Positions 20,209 through 28,965 are shown, numbered from the stretch's first letter. The stretch is DNA of 37,803 nt from Prorocentrum cordatum (GCA_963575745.1 CAUYUJ010015288.1:197425-235227), one strand, 5' to 3'. The notes: generated from the letters alone by a model not told the origin. Translations and numbers: made by a program.

Positions 20209-22703
20209 CCCCGGCCGTGCTGGGCGCGCGACGCCGCGGCCCCGCCCTCGAGCGCGGCCGCGGGTCCACCGCCGCCGCCGCCCGCCGCGCGGCGCTTGCC
20301 CTGCGCGGCGGCCGGCGCGGCGGCGGCAGCGGCCGCCGTGGCCCGGGGCCGCCGAGCGGCCCGGCGGCGCGGGGCGGGCGGCCTTTGCGGCCGGCGCGCG
20401 GTGGCGGCGGCCCGCGCTGCGGGGCCGCCGGCGCGCGGTGGGGCCCGCAGGCTGGCCGCGCTGCTCTTCTCGATGATCCTCAGGACGTGTGTTAGCCCAA
20501 TGTCGGAATCTGGAACGTATGGTGGGCTGTTTCTCGAATCCCAGGACTTTTTGAGGGTCGGGGACGACGTCGGGGTGGTGTGGTGTATACTTTTTTCACC
20601 GTTTTCCCCGCGAAACAACGAAATATGTATACACCAGGATCCCGTATACACCAGGATCCGCTTTCTTGTTTGCAGACTTCAGTACAGGGCCGGAAAAAGC
20701 ATCGGTGGCTAGTGTTTGGTTCCCTACAATGTGTGTTTACCCTGTTCAGCCCAACCAGTCGATCATCACATCGCCTTAGTCGTATTGAAGGGCCTCAGTG
20801 GGCAAGCACACGTTGGCGCCAACACACACTCTGAGGATCATCGATCTTCAGCCTCGCCGACACCCGCGGTGTGCTCCTGCTGGCGGTGGGCCTCTGCGCC
20901 GTGGGGGGCGCCAAGGCGGCCGGCCTCGCGGCGCCGTTCGCGCTGAAGCGCGCTGTGGATGCCCTCAGCAGGGGCCCCGGTGCGGGCGGCTGCGCGGCCG
21001 GGGTCAAGTGGATCGTGACCTTCGCCTTGCTGAAGGGGTCGAGCCAGCAGCTGAACAGTAGCAAGAATGTTCTGCTGTCCTTGATCTCGCGCCCGATGGG
21101 TCGGAGGCTGTCCATGCGGCTCTACGCGCATCTGCTAGAACTGGACCTGCAATTCCACACCTCGCGCCGCACCGGCGAGTTGCTGCGCCGTCTCGACCGC
21201 TGCTCGCGCGCGGTAGAGACAATCCTTCGGGCAGCTCTGTTCACCTTCGTGCCAGTGTGCTGCGAGCTGTGCGTGGTTGTGGGCCTGTTGTCCTCTCGGG
21301 GGCGAGACGTGGCTGCCATCGTTTTATCAGCGTTCGTTTCTTATGTGGCCTTCACAATTGCCATGACACTCGGCTGGGTGACGCGTGCACGGAGGCGCAT
21401 GAACAGATTTGACGATGCCCAATCTGCGCGCTCAACAGAAGGGTTGATCAACATCGAGCAGGTCAAGCTCTTCCGGGCCTTGGACCGAGAAGGGCAGCGC
21501 TACGATTCGGCCCTGCGAGGGTACCAGGGTGCTGCTCAAAGCTCCGATTTCGCTGGAGCCGCTTTAGTCGCGGGCCAACAGGTCATCACCACATCAGGGC
21601 TCGGGCTCGCCCTCTGGAGCGTCGCCCGTCGTGTCGGCAGCGGTGCAGCCTCCGTTGGCGACATCCCCATGGTCCACGGCCTGGTGCTGCAGCTGTGGAA
21701 CCCGCTGCAGTTCCTGGGAGTCTACGTGCGCGAGGCCAGGCAGGCGGTCATCGACCTCGAGGACGCCTCGGCCCTCCTGGCACTCGAGCCTCTTGTCACG
21801 GAGCCTTCTCGCCCAGCTCCGCTGCCGGCTGCTGGGCCAGAGGTCCCGGTGGTCGAGTTCCGCAGCGTGCACTTCCGGTACGGGGATGCCGGACCCGCAG
21901 TCCTGCGCGGCGTCTCCCTCGCCGTGCCGGCGGGCTCCTGCGTGGCGCTCGTGGGCGCGTCGGGCAGTGGCAAGAGCACGCTGGGCAGGCTGGTGCCGCG
22001 GCTGGCGGATCCATGCGGCGGCGCGGTGTTTTTCAACGGGGTGGACGTGAGGCAGCTGGAGGTCGCCGAGCTCCGTGGGCGGATCGCAGTCGTGTCGCAG
22101 GACGTGGTGGTCTTCAACGAGACCATGAGGTACAACCTCGCGTACGCGAAGCCCGACGCCTCGCAGGCCGAGCTCGCCCTGGCGCTCGAGGCCAGCGGCC
22201 TCAGCTCGGCTGTGGCCGCGCTGCCCGCGGGGCTCGAGACGGCGGGGGGGGAGAGGGGCCTCGCGCTGAGCGGCGGGGAGCGGCAACGGCTGGCGCTGGC
22301 CCGGGCGCTGCTGCAGCCGGCGGAGCTGGTCCTGCTCGACGAGGCCACCAGCGCCCTGGACGCCGCTGCCGAGGCGGCGGTGCTCCGCGCGCTGCTGGCG
22401 GAGCGTGGCCGGGGGCGCTCCCTGCTGGCGATTACGCACCGGCTGGACACGGCACGCCTGGCGGACGAGGTGGTCGTGCTGGACCGCGGGGAGGTCGTGG
22501 AGCGAGGCCCCCACGAGGACAGGGCTGGACCTGAACGCTGTTTTGCTGGACTTCGGCTGAGCTTCGTTTTTCGTTTTGGCAGGGAGGTAGGCAGAGCAGA
22601 ACGACAAACAAGACGAGAACAGAACGAGAAGCAGCGTTTCGGTCCAGCCCTGCACGAGGAGCTGGCGGCGGCCGGCGGGGCCTACGCCGCGCTGCTGGGC
22701 GCT
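20209..22703 (+). CDS. ABCB7/ATM1-type ABC half-transporter (partial)
   Basis: Exporter half-transporter: one six-helix transmembrane domain and one nucleotide-binding domain. Proposed exons: up to 20471 (5' limit uncertain; frame open from 20209), 20852-22517, and 22659-22703, where the gap cuts it. Exon 2 encodes 555 residues. Seen: hydrophobic segments near 20870-20945, 21220-21290, 21310-21380, 21570-21630 and 21665-21735; an RRTGELLRRLDR segment; A-loop FRYGD; Walker A GASGSGKST (21954-21980); Q-loop Gln at 22098; signature LSGGERQRL (22266-22292); Walker B LVLLDEATSALD (22326-22361); H-loop His at 22437. The segments VKLFRALDREGQRYD, VHGLVLQLWNPLQFLGV and YVREARQAVIDLE fit the ATM1/ABCB7/HMT group, whose mitochondrial members export a sulfur/glutathione compound needed for cytosolic Fe-S proteins. 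Localisation here is not shown. Third codon positions are strongly G/C. The N-terminus is unresolved and an additional upstream intron is likely. Confidence 0.85.
20470..20844. mobile_element. Introner 1: TIR element forming intron 1
   Basis: TIRs: left TCGATGATCCTCAG (20470-20483), right CTGAGGATCATCGA (20831-20844), perfectly inverted over 14 bp; similarity continues through GTGTGTT. TCTTC flanks both ends (20465-20469, 20845-20849), a 5-bp TSD. The intron best fitting the protein is 20472-20851, with GA at the 5' end and AG at the 3' end, phase 2. Removing 380 nt joins two different frames and gives ALLFSLADTRG across the junction. A nested GGTGTATAC/GTATACACC inverted repeat lies at about 20583-20640. 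Confidence 0.85.
22520..22652. mobile_element. Introner 2: TIR element forming intron 2
   Basis: Left TIR CAGGGCTGGACC (22520-22531) and right TIR GGTCCAGCCCTG (22641-22652) are exact inverses; with three mismatches the arms extend to about 24 bp (AACGCTG/CAGCGTT). CACGAGGA flanks both ends (22512-22519, 22653-22660), a perfect 8-bp TSD. The intron is 22518-22658 (GA...AG, phase 0). Its removal gives GPHE joined to ELAAAGGAYAALLGA, the expected end of an ABC exporter domain. The 141-nt insertion is a multiple of three without a stop, so retention would add 47 residues. Confidence 0.9.
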
Positions 22704-22803
22704 NNNNNNNNNNNNNNNNNNNNNNNNNNNNNNNNNNNNNNNNNNNNNNNNNNNNNNNNNNNNNNNNNNNNNNNNNNNNNNNNNNNNNNNNNNNNNNNNN
22801 NNN
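22704..22803. other. Assembly gap (100 N)
   Basis: Exactly 100 N, cutting the transporter gene just after its nucleotide-binding domain. The sequence after the gap does not obviously continue the protein. Confidence 0.99.
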
Positions 22804-22999
22804 GTTTGCGACATCCGAGTGTAGGCCGAAGCAATTCGCAACAGCTGGCGCGGTGTGCGTGCATTGTCCTCGGGTGGGAGGGTCGTCGTGGTCGGGTCTG
22901 AGTGTGGGTGGGAAGGCACTGCACCCGTCGCACACCCTCCTTTATGTAGATCAATTCGACTTGTATTTATGTTCCTCCTGTGGGGGCTGCAGCAGTCTA
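22804..22999. other. Post-gap sequence, nothing certain
   Basis: May contain the 3' end of the transporter gene or its untranslated region. A pyrimidine-leaning stretch ending GGGGGCTGCAG at 22992 precedes the small open frame and could be a splice acceptor. Confidence 0.4.
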
Positions 23000-23173
23000 A
23001 TGGCAAGGGCTCTTGCGGAGAAGTGTGACCATAAGACGGCTAAAGGAGAGCAGAACCTTAGGCAAATTGCACGGGGCTTAAGGCCTCACCCGAAGGGCAT
23101 GCCCAAGAAAGTTCAGCACAGGCGGGATGCCAATAGAGCGGTCACCAGAGCTAATGCGAAGGTGCACGCGTGA
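23000..23173 (+). CDS. Possible small basic protein, 57 aa, unknown
   Basis: ATG at 23000 to TGA at 23171-23173. I do not recognise it. The product is highly basic (Lys/Arg/His rich, for example KKVQHRRDANRAVTRAN), with no signal peptide or membrane segment. Points in favour: an AG after a pyrimidine-leaning tract 7 nt upstream of the ATG, balanced codon use, and non-repetitive sequence in a region full of repeats. Against: it is short, its codon use differs from the strongly G/C-ending transporter gene, and no homologue comes to mind. It could also be the last exon of a longer gene, because the frame stays open upstream to 22853. Confidence 0.35.
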   Translation: MARALAEKCDHKTAKGEQNLRQIARGLRPHPKGMPKKVQHRRDANRAVTRANAKVHA

Positions 23174-23239
23174 GTGTGCATGTATAGCATAGCAAGCAAG
23201 CTCAGTACGATTGCGTACTGCTCATGCCGATCTCTTGCC

Positions 23240-23465
23240 GATCCTCCTCCTCCCCCCCCTCCTCCTCCTCCTCCTCCGCCTCCTCTGCCTCCCCTCCCCC
23301 CTCCCCTGCCCCCTCGCGGCCCCTCCCAGGAGCGACTCCCCCAACGCGCGCCCGGACTTCGTCCGCCCCGTCTCCGCGGGGCGAGGCGGCGCCCAGCGCC
23401 GGAGTTCGGCGGCGAGCTCGGCGGCGGCCCTCGCCGGCCGAGTCGGCCCGAGGAGCGCAGTCGTC
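23240..23465. other. CCT-rich tract, then GC-rich spacer
   Basis: CCT/CTC-rich run at about 23240-23315 followed by a GC-rich spacer that may be the loop of a CCT/GGA foldback with the tract downstream. Confidence 0.6.
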
Positions 23466-23697
23466 GACCGCTCGGAGGGGAGGGAGGAGAGAGGAGGAGA
23501 GGGATAGGGATGGGAGGAGAGGGATAGGGGAGGAGGAGGAGGAGGAGGAGGAGGAGGAGGAGGAGGAGGAGGAGGAGGAGGAGGAGGAGGAGGAGGACGG
23601 AGGACGGAGGAGGAGGGAGGAGGAGGAGGAGGAGGAGGAGGAGAAGGAGGAGGAGAGGGAGGAGGAGCAGGAGGAGCAGGAGGAGGAGGAGGATCAG
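23466..23697 (+). repeat. GGA microsatellite
   Basis: Almost purine-only GGA array, purest at 23530-23600. Opposite in orientation to the CCT tract at 23240-23315. Confidence 0.9.
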
Positions 23698-24074
23698 AGC
23701 ATACCTAAGACTCATCATCATCAATTCGAAAAGGAGCCACCCTCAACCCACACGGTGATACGTACGCTGAAGCTTCGGGTCCTAAGCGTTACGGAAGTCT
23801 CCGGCGAGAGCCGAATGTTGGAAGCATGTCCGTCTTCCATCTGATTGTTGCAAGTTGCTAGATCGAATGTGCGCGGCGCTTGGTCCATGTGTGAAGAGGA
23901 GCCGTTCTCGATGCATGAAGCTGCTGCAAGACCGAAAGACGAATGCGCGCGGCAGTAAGGCGTGACCCCCGCTTTGAAACTTAGCGTCCCTGCACCACTG
24001 TCAGTGTTACATACGGTATGTCGATTCCCCAAACAGCGCTTGCGCTCAGAGATTCTCAGCTACTTTCCACGGAT
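23698..24074. other. Unique sequence with possible old repeat copies
   Basis: Contains GAATGTGCGCGGCGC and GAATGCGCGCGGC about 80 bp apart, which resemble the inverse of a motif in the 5793-6125 tandem repeat. No gene recognised. Confidence 0.35.
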
Positions 24075-24077
24075 GTG

Positions 24078-24241
24078 GGCCTGCGTGTCCGTATGGCGGC
24101 TGTGTAGCCGCCGTCGCCGCCCCTTCGCCGTCTCGTCGCTGCCCGTCGTCTGGGCCTGCATGCCGGTCTGGCGGCTATGTAGCCGCCGTCGCCGCTCGTC
24201 GCCGCCCCGTCGCCGCCGTCGCCGCTCGTCGCCGCCGTCAG
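24078..24241. repeat. CCG/GCCGTC-rich repeat with duplicated hairpin
   Basis: A unit of about 45 bp (TATGGCGGCTGTGTAGCCGC near 24092, and TCTGGCGGCTATGTAGCCGC near 24168) occurs twice. Each copy contains a GGCGGCT...AGCCGCC hairpin and is followed by GTCGCCGC arrays. Confidence 0.75.
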
Positions 24242-24249
24242 ATTGTACC

Positions 24250-24495
24250 ACATGAGTTGCGTTCCTTTGCGTTGCCTTGCACTGCGTTGCTGCGCTGCAT
24301 TGCTTGGCACTGTTATGCATTGCCCTGCGTTGCTTTGCGTTGCTTCGCTTTGTATCGCTTTGCGTTGCGTTGCTTTGCCTTGCTGTACATTGCTTTGTAC
24401 TGTCTTGCCTTGCTTTGCGTTGCATTGCTTTGCATTGCTTCGCATTGTTTTGCATTGCGTTGCATTGATTTGCATAGCTGCGCACTGCATTGCGC
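24250..24495 (+). repeat. TTGCA/TTGCG pentanucleotide satellite
   Basis: Imperfect tandem pentamers of the type TTGCG, TTGCA and TTGCT. Distinct from the ATAGC and TTAGC satellites but of the same unit length. Confidence 0.85.
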
Positions 24496-24929
24496 AGAGT
24501 GCACAACATGTATTCTCCTTTCTGAAAGAATATTCGAATCTCACCCCCCTGGTCTCAACGGGCCCCTATCCTGAATATGAACTCGTATCATCCCAGCCAG
24601 ACCGGCAACGGCCCCCCTCATCCTTATCAGCAAAATACTGTGTGCGCGCATTCGTTCATCAAAAATCACCAGTCTTCAAACATCCTTCGCAAACAAGGGA
24701 CGAAGTGCACGCGCGCGTCGTCGCGCGCATGCCGAAATCATTCAAAAGCCTCAGGTGTGGTTAGGACTTCAAAATCTAGAGCCCCGAAAACACGTAATGA
24801 ACACATGGCTTCGCACATCGGATGTTTCTAAGATTTTTTGAATAATGACACTAATAATAATAATATCAATAAGAATACTCATACTAATGATGATGATACG
24901 AATAATAATAACATATACGATGTTCTTAA
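24496..24929. other. AT-richer unique sequence
   Basis: A short AAT-rich microsatellite lies at about 24838-24915. The rest shows no gene or foldback. Confidence 0.4.
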
Positions 24930-25135
24930 AAAGTGCGTCCGCGCCATCTCAGGAAGCCTTGGGTCCTCCAGGGACAACCTCGGAGCCTTATCGGGCCATC
25001 TTGGGGCCTCTGGGCCTAGTGTTGGTGTCCTTTTCGGTGCGTCTTGGGACCATCTGGAGACCTTGTTGCGCTGTCTCTGGCCATCTCGGGGGAAATTCCG
25101 TCCTCTGTGTTGGGGGGGACACCTCGGGTAATTTT
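24930..25135 (+). repeat. Degenerate repeat family R, copy 2 (short)
   Basis: Loose units such as CATCTTGGGGCCTCTGGGCC and GTCTTGGGACCATCTGG, similar to 7390-7915 and 36960-37560. Confidence 0.55.
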
Positions 25136-25376
25136 GTGGACCACAGGAGACTCTTGGATCGTTGATTGCTTTTGCTGCTCCTGTCCGCTACCCCCTGGAG
25201 GCCCTGGGAGGCGCGGCGAGGCGATCGCAAACATGGATTAAGGGGGCGTGGACTAGCGGCGGGTCCCGCTTCCATGGGGAAGCGCGGATTTCCGCCGCCG
25301 AACGAGGCGGCACCGGTCGCATGTTGGGGAGGGCACCTCCCCCGATCCATGGATTTGGCGACCGCGCGCCAGATCC
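25136..25376. other. Unique sequence, nothing recognised
   Basis: Open in one plus frame by composition; no motif recognised. Confidence 0.35.
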
Positions 25377-25560
25377 CCAGACCCCCTCGCGTCATGAAAA
25401 AATCACGACGGGAGGTTTTTCGTTATTTTCGGCCTCAAAAGGCCCTTACCGGCCCTCGGGACCGTCAAAAAACGACTCAGGACGAAAAACCGGTCCCAGG
25501 GAATTGGTCCAGACCGCTGGGGGTCGACGTCATGAAAAATTCATGACGTCGGGGGTCTGG
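25377..25560. mobile_element. Foldback element Q
   Basis: Left end CCAGACCCCCTCGCGTCATG, right end reverse-complements to CCAGACCCCCGACGTCATGA. The right end carries a perfect hairpin, GACGTCATGA-AAAAT-TCATGACGTC (25526-25550), and the left end a decayed version of it. 184 bp with no coding capacity. An inner segment (AACGACTC, ACCGGTCC) resembles 27565-27600. Confidence 0.75.
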
Positions 25561-25705
25561 GTCCATCGATCGCTTGAGGTCCCTCTGAGCCTTGAGGTCG
25601 TGTACGATCCTGGGCGACCCCGGGAGGTTCCGGGCCTGCCAGGGCCGAGGCTCCGGGATGCTGAAACACGATGCTTCAAAGGACCGGCAGGTCGCATGCC
25701 TAGCA
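25561..25705. other. Short unique stretch
   Basis: No feature recognised. Confidence 0.35.
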
Positions 25706-25992
25706 GCAGTCCTCCTCCTCTTCCTCCTCCTCCTTCTCCTCCTCCTCCTCCTCCTCCTCCTCCTCTTCCTCCTCCTCCTCCTCCTCCTCCTCCTCCTCCT
25801 CCTCTTCCCTCCTCCTTCTCCTCCTCCTCCTCCTCTCTTCTCCTCTTTCCTCATCCTGCCTCCTATTCCCTCCTCCTCCTCTTTGCTTTGCCTCCTCCCT
25901 CCTCTCCCTCCTCCTCTTCCTCCTGCCTCTTCTCTCCTCCTCTCCTCCTCCTCCTCTCCTTTCCTCCTCCTCCTCCTCTCCACCTTCTCCTC
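25706..25992 (-). repeat. CCT microsatellite
   Basis: Pyrimidine tract of CCT units, purest at 25735-25805, with CTTCC/TTCC variants later. Confidence 0.9.
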
Positions 25993-26024
25993 CTTCACAC
26001 TCGAAGGGGGGCAGGTCCAGCACA

Positions 26025-26125
26025 CTTTTTCGTCGGCGGCCCGAGGCGGCGAACTCCGCTCCAGCGAGAAGCTACTCTTTTCGTCGGCGGCGAGGCGGCG
26101 AACTCCGCTCCAGCGAGAAGCTAGG
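26025..26125 (+). repeat. Two-copy tandem duplication of about 50 bp
   Basis: A unit with TTTTCGTCGGCGGC followed by GGCGGCGAACTCCGCTCCAG and AGCGAGAAGCTA is present twice almost identically, the first with a 4-bp insertion. This indicates a recent duplication. Confidence 0.85.
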
Positions 26126-26587
26126 GTAGGGGCACCAGCCAGCGAATTGGCCGGCGTGCAAAGAGGGGAGGGGGGGGAAGCCAAGAGGAAGGAGGGGCGC
26201 TCAGACGCCGAAGAGTTCGACGGGGAGCAGCCGGGGGGGGGGGGGGCAGCAGCGGCCAGGCGCGCGGGGCCAGGCGCGCGGTGGGCGGCCGTGGCGAAGC
26301 CCAGGGGCCAGCGCACCCGACCGCCAGACTTCCTGCCCAGGGGTGGGCGCGTCGCGTGCGCCTGGCGCGGCCAGCGTGCAGGGCGCAGCACGCGCGTCGA
26401 GCCCTCGTGGCGGCCAGCCTGCGGAGCGCGTCCGCGCGCGCGCGCGCCCTGCCCGCCGAGGAGGCGCGCGCACCGCGCCCCGCAGGGTGGCCCGGCTGGC
26501 CTGCGGAGGTCGCGGGGCTCGGAGCGCCGAAAGGACGCCTCTCCAGTCTCGTGCACGGCCTCCGCCTCCCCATTCCTTCACCCCTTT
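26126..26587. other. GC-rich block, no recognisable gene
   Basis: Open in several frames on both strands by composition; the products are Ala/Arg/Pro-rich without motifs. A short exon cannot be excluded. Confidence 0.45.
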
Positions 26588-26762
26588 AACTCCTCCTCCT
26601 CCCTTACCTCCCTCCTCCTCCTCCTCTCCTCCCTCCTCCTCCTCTCCCCCCTCCTCCTCCTCCTCGCCCTCTCCTAACTCGTCCTGCCTCTCGCTTCCAC
26701 CTTCCTCCTACCTCACTCCTACCTTCCTACGCAGTCCTCCTCCTCCTACTCCTCCTCCCCCC
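26588..26762 (-). repeat. CCT-rich microsatellite
   Basis: Pyrimidine-rich CCT tract with CTAC interruptions toward the end. Confidence 0.85.
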
Positions 26763-26945
26763 TCGTCGGCACGCCGCCTCGGCGTGGCACTCTGGCCGCC
26801 GCGAGGGGAGGGCGGGTCCTCGGGCCCTTCGCCGGGGCGTGCCCCCCGGAAGAGACGGGGAGGCCCCCGGCCTGCGCGGAGGTGACCCGTGGCCCCGCCG
26901 GACTCCGAAGAAGTCGAAGAGACCATGATTTCCGACGTATTTTTT

Positions 26946-27084
26946 CAGGAGGAGAAGAAACACACAGACACAATTAATCCTCGATTCCCCAGAAAATATG
27001 GGAAAATATGGGAAGTGGGGGGGAAGACAGAAACCCAGAAAATATGGGAAAATATGGGACCTACTTTTATTTGTGTGTACCAGG
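26946..27084. mobile_element. MITE family C, copy 2 (intact)
   Basis: The left end contains GAAACACACAGACACAATTA, the right end TTATTTGTGTGTACCAGG. The interior carries three AAAATATGGG-type motifs and GTGGGGGGGAAGACAGAAAC. It shares this layout with 33766-33919 and with the two halves at 12831-13762. Confidence 0.85.
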
Positions 27085-27142
27085 CCCGTGACCCGTGGCC
27101 CCGCCGGACTCCGCAAAAGTCGGAGGAGCTCGCGAAGGATCG

Positions 27143-27309
27143 GGGGTGGACAGAACCCCCAACAGTGACACGTCGATTAGTGAATTGTCCGTTCTCGGCT
27201 CTCGAGAGGGCGCCGCGGCCGCTGTTTTCCAGGCTTGCGCCCGCCAGGTCTGGGCCTCAGGTCGTTTTCACTAAACCACGTTTTACTAAAGGGGGTTCTG
27301 TCCATCCCC
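27143..27309. mobile_element. MITE family B, copy 2
   Basis: TIRs GGGGTGGACAGAACCCCC at left and, inverted, GGGGATGGACAGAACCCCC at right. The interior aligns with 10434-10595. No coding capacity. Confidence 0.85.
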
Positions 27310-27339
27310 GAGAGACCATGATTTCCGACGTATCTTTGA

Positions 27340-27497
27340 GATTGCCAAAGTTACAGAAGTTTCTGAAGTTCTGGAAGTTTCAGCAGTTCCACAGGCTTCA
27401 AAGGGTTCAAAAGTTGCAGAGGTTGCAGAAGTTTCAGAAGTTTCAGAGGTTTCAAAAGTTTCAAAGGTTTCAAAAGGTTTCAGAAGTTTCAGGATTT
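27340..27497 (+). repeat. 9-bp minisatellite (AGTTTCAGA-like)
   Basis: Tandem 9-bp units such as AGTTTCAGA and GGTTTCAAA. All frames are open and repetitive. The period is the same as the unrelated CACAGGTCC array at 6615-7078. Confidence 0.85.
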
Positions 27498-27650
27498 TGA
27501 CCCGAACGACGCTGAACCCGAAGTTTTTGGCTTCCCGGGGCCCCCCTCATGGGCCCCGTGGCTGTCCGAAAACGACTCGGGATGAAGAGCTGGTCTCGAG
27601 GGGAAGGCCGCAGGGTGCAGGACCCGCTTCCGTCAGGATCGGTTCCCTTC

Positions 27651-27817
27651 TCACCACCCACCAAACCACCCCAACCCAACCCGAAGGCTCAAATTTACCC
27701 TCGATTTCCAGTGGGGGGGGGTCGGGAAACGTCGAAAAAACACATGTGGAACCCTTACCCCCCCCAACCCGAAATTCGGGTCTTCGGGTTGGGTTGGGGT
27801 GGTCTGGTAGGTAGTCA
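27651..27817. mobile_element. MITE family D, copy 1
   Basis: TIRs of about 35 bp: ACCACCCCAACCCAACCCGA at left, and its exact inverse TCGGGTTGGGTTGGGGTGGT at right, each extended outward by an imperfect TCACCACCCACCAA-like segment. The core contains TTTCCAGTGGGGG and AAAACACATGTGGA. The second copy is at 30089-30267. Confidence 0.9.
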
Positions 27818-27934
27818 CCTTCCTCGTGCCAAATCTGGCCCGCATCAGAGCGCACAGTCAACCCGCGCAGTAATGATGAGCAACTCTCTAAGGTTACGTC
27901 GGTTTCAAGTCAGGGGGCCCTCGCAATTCCCTTT
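27818..27934. other. Short unique stretch
   Basis: No feature recognised. Confidence 0.35.
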
Positions 27935-28045
27935 TTAGAATGCGCTAGCGTCGATTAGCGTCTGGTAATCGGTGATTTAGCGCCAAGTCAGCGTCGATGA
28001 GCGTCGATTTAGCGTCGACCCTTGCGTCGATTAGCGTCGATCCGC
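27935..28045 (+). repeat. TAGCGTCGAT-type short repeat
   Basis: Several spaced copies of TTAGCGTCGA and GAGCGTCGAT with variable linkers. Confidence 0.75.
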
Positions 28046-28498
28046 AAGAGCCAAGAAAGATGGTACGAGAGGCTCCCATGAGTTGCCGCCGAAGGTTGCC
28101 CTTGCATCGTCCCCCTTCGACCCATCCTTGGCCGCTCTCGCTGGCCGCGCCCCGCTCGCAGAGTGTCGACATGGCCCTCCGATGCCGCTTTTTTCTCGTG
28201 GGCTTCGCGGAATCGCCTGTGTACTGTGGCTCCCACAGGCTTGGAACCTGTGTATGGCTGTTACCGGTCCTCCAGACTGGAGCCCAAACGGCTACAGAGA
28301 GGAATACGATATAATGATTACCCCTCCTACCTACCCCTAGCGCCTCCTATGGGCCGTGCATCCTTATCGCGCGTCCTCATCCTACGGGCTGACTGCATCC
28401 CAGGAGGCCAGGCAGCGAGGGCCGCCACGAGGGTGCGAAGCTGGTCGCGTTTCGCGCTTCGCGGTCTGGGCGATCTCAGAGCGAGGCGCGAGTCCCCT
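28046..28498. other. Unique sequence, nothing recognised
   Basis: Mixed-composition DNA; short open frames without motifs. Confidence 0.4.
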
Positions 28499-28850
28499 TA
28501 GGAGGAGGAGGAGGAAGAGGAGGAGGAGTAGGAGGAGGAGGAGGAGGAGGAAGAGCAGGAGGAGGAGCAGGAGAAGGAGCAGGAGGAAAAGGGGGAGGAG
28601 AAGGAGGCGGAGGAGGTGGAGGAGGAGGCGTAGGAGGAGGAGGAGGAGGAGGAGGAGGAGGAGGAGGGAGGAGGAGGAGCAGGAGGAGGAGCAGGAGAAG
28701 GAGCAGGAGGAAAAAGGGGGAGGAGAAGGAGGAGGCGGAGGAGGCGGAGGAGGAGGACGGGGTAGGAGGAGGAGGCGTAGGAGGAGGAGGAGGAGAGGAG
28801 GAGGAGGAGGAGGAGGAGGAGGAGGAGGAGGAGGAGGAGGGGCGCGGCGG
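28499..28850 (+). repeat. GGA microsatellite
   Basis: Purine-rich array containing two long similar sub-blocks with GAGCAGGAGAAGGAGCAGGA (near 28566 and 28687), which indicates internal duplication of about 120 bp. Confidence 0.9.
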
Positions 28851-28965
28851 CGACAGCGCGAAGATAGTCGCATCTTTGCGCTCCGCGGGGCGCGCGAACC
28901 GCGGAGGTGGCTGCCCACGGGCAACGCGCGCTGCGCTGAACAAGATGCACGCTTCCAGCTGCCCC
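28851..28965. other. GC-rich spacer between GGA and CCT tracts
   Basis: About 115 bp of GC-rich sequence between opposite-oriented GGA and CCT arrays; it would be the loop of a very large foldback. Confidence 0.5.

Larger units (their letters stand above)
26882..27333. mobile_element. Nested insertion cluster with 59-bp duplicated flank
   Basis: A 59-bp segment (26882-26940), starting GTGACCCGTGGCCCCGCCGG and ending GATTTCCGACGTAT, is repeated after MITE C: its first 26 bp recur exactly at 27088-27113 and its last 23 bp exactly at 27311-27333. MITE B sits between those two parts. The simplest reading is insertion of MITE C with duplication of a long flank, then insertion of MITE B into the second flank copy. 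Confidence 0.75.

Noticed and set aside
20852-22703. Bacterial ABC exporter by contamination
   Set aside because: The gene is interrupted by TIR/TSD insertions that must be spliced out, and it lies inside continuous eukaryote-type repeat DNA.
20871-22901. Reading the transporter as one uninterrupted 676-residue frame
   Set aside because: It starts at a non-ATG codon, includes the 47-residue introner translation inside the conserved C-terminal motif and runs through the assembly gap.
24530-24545. tRNA T-loop-like ATTCGAATC
   Set aside because: No acceptor, anticodon or D arm could be placed around it.
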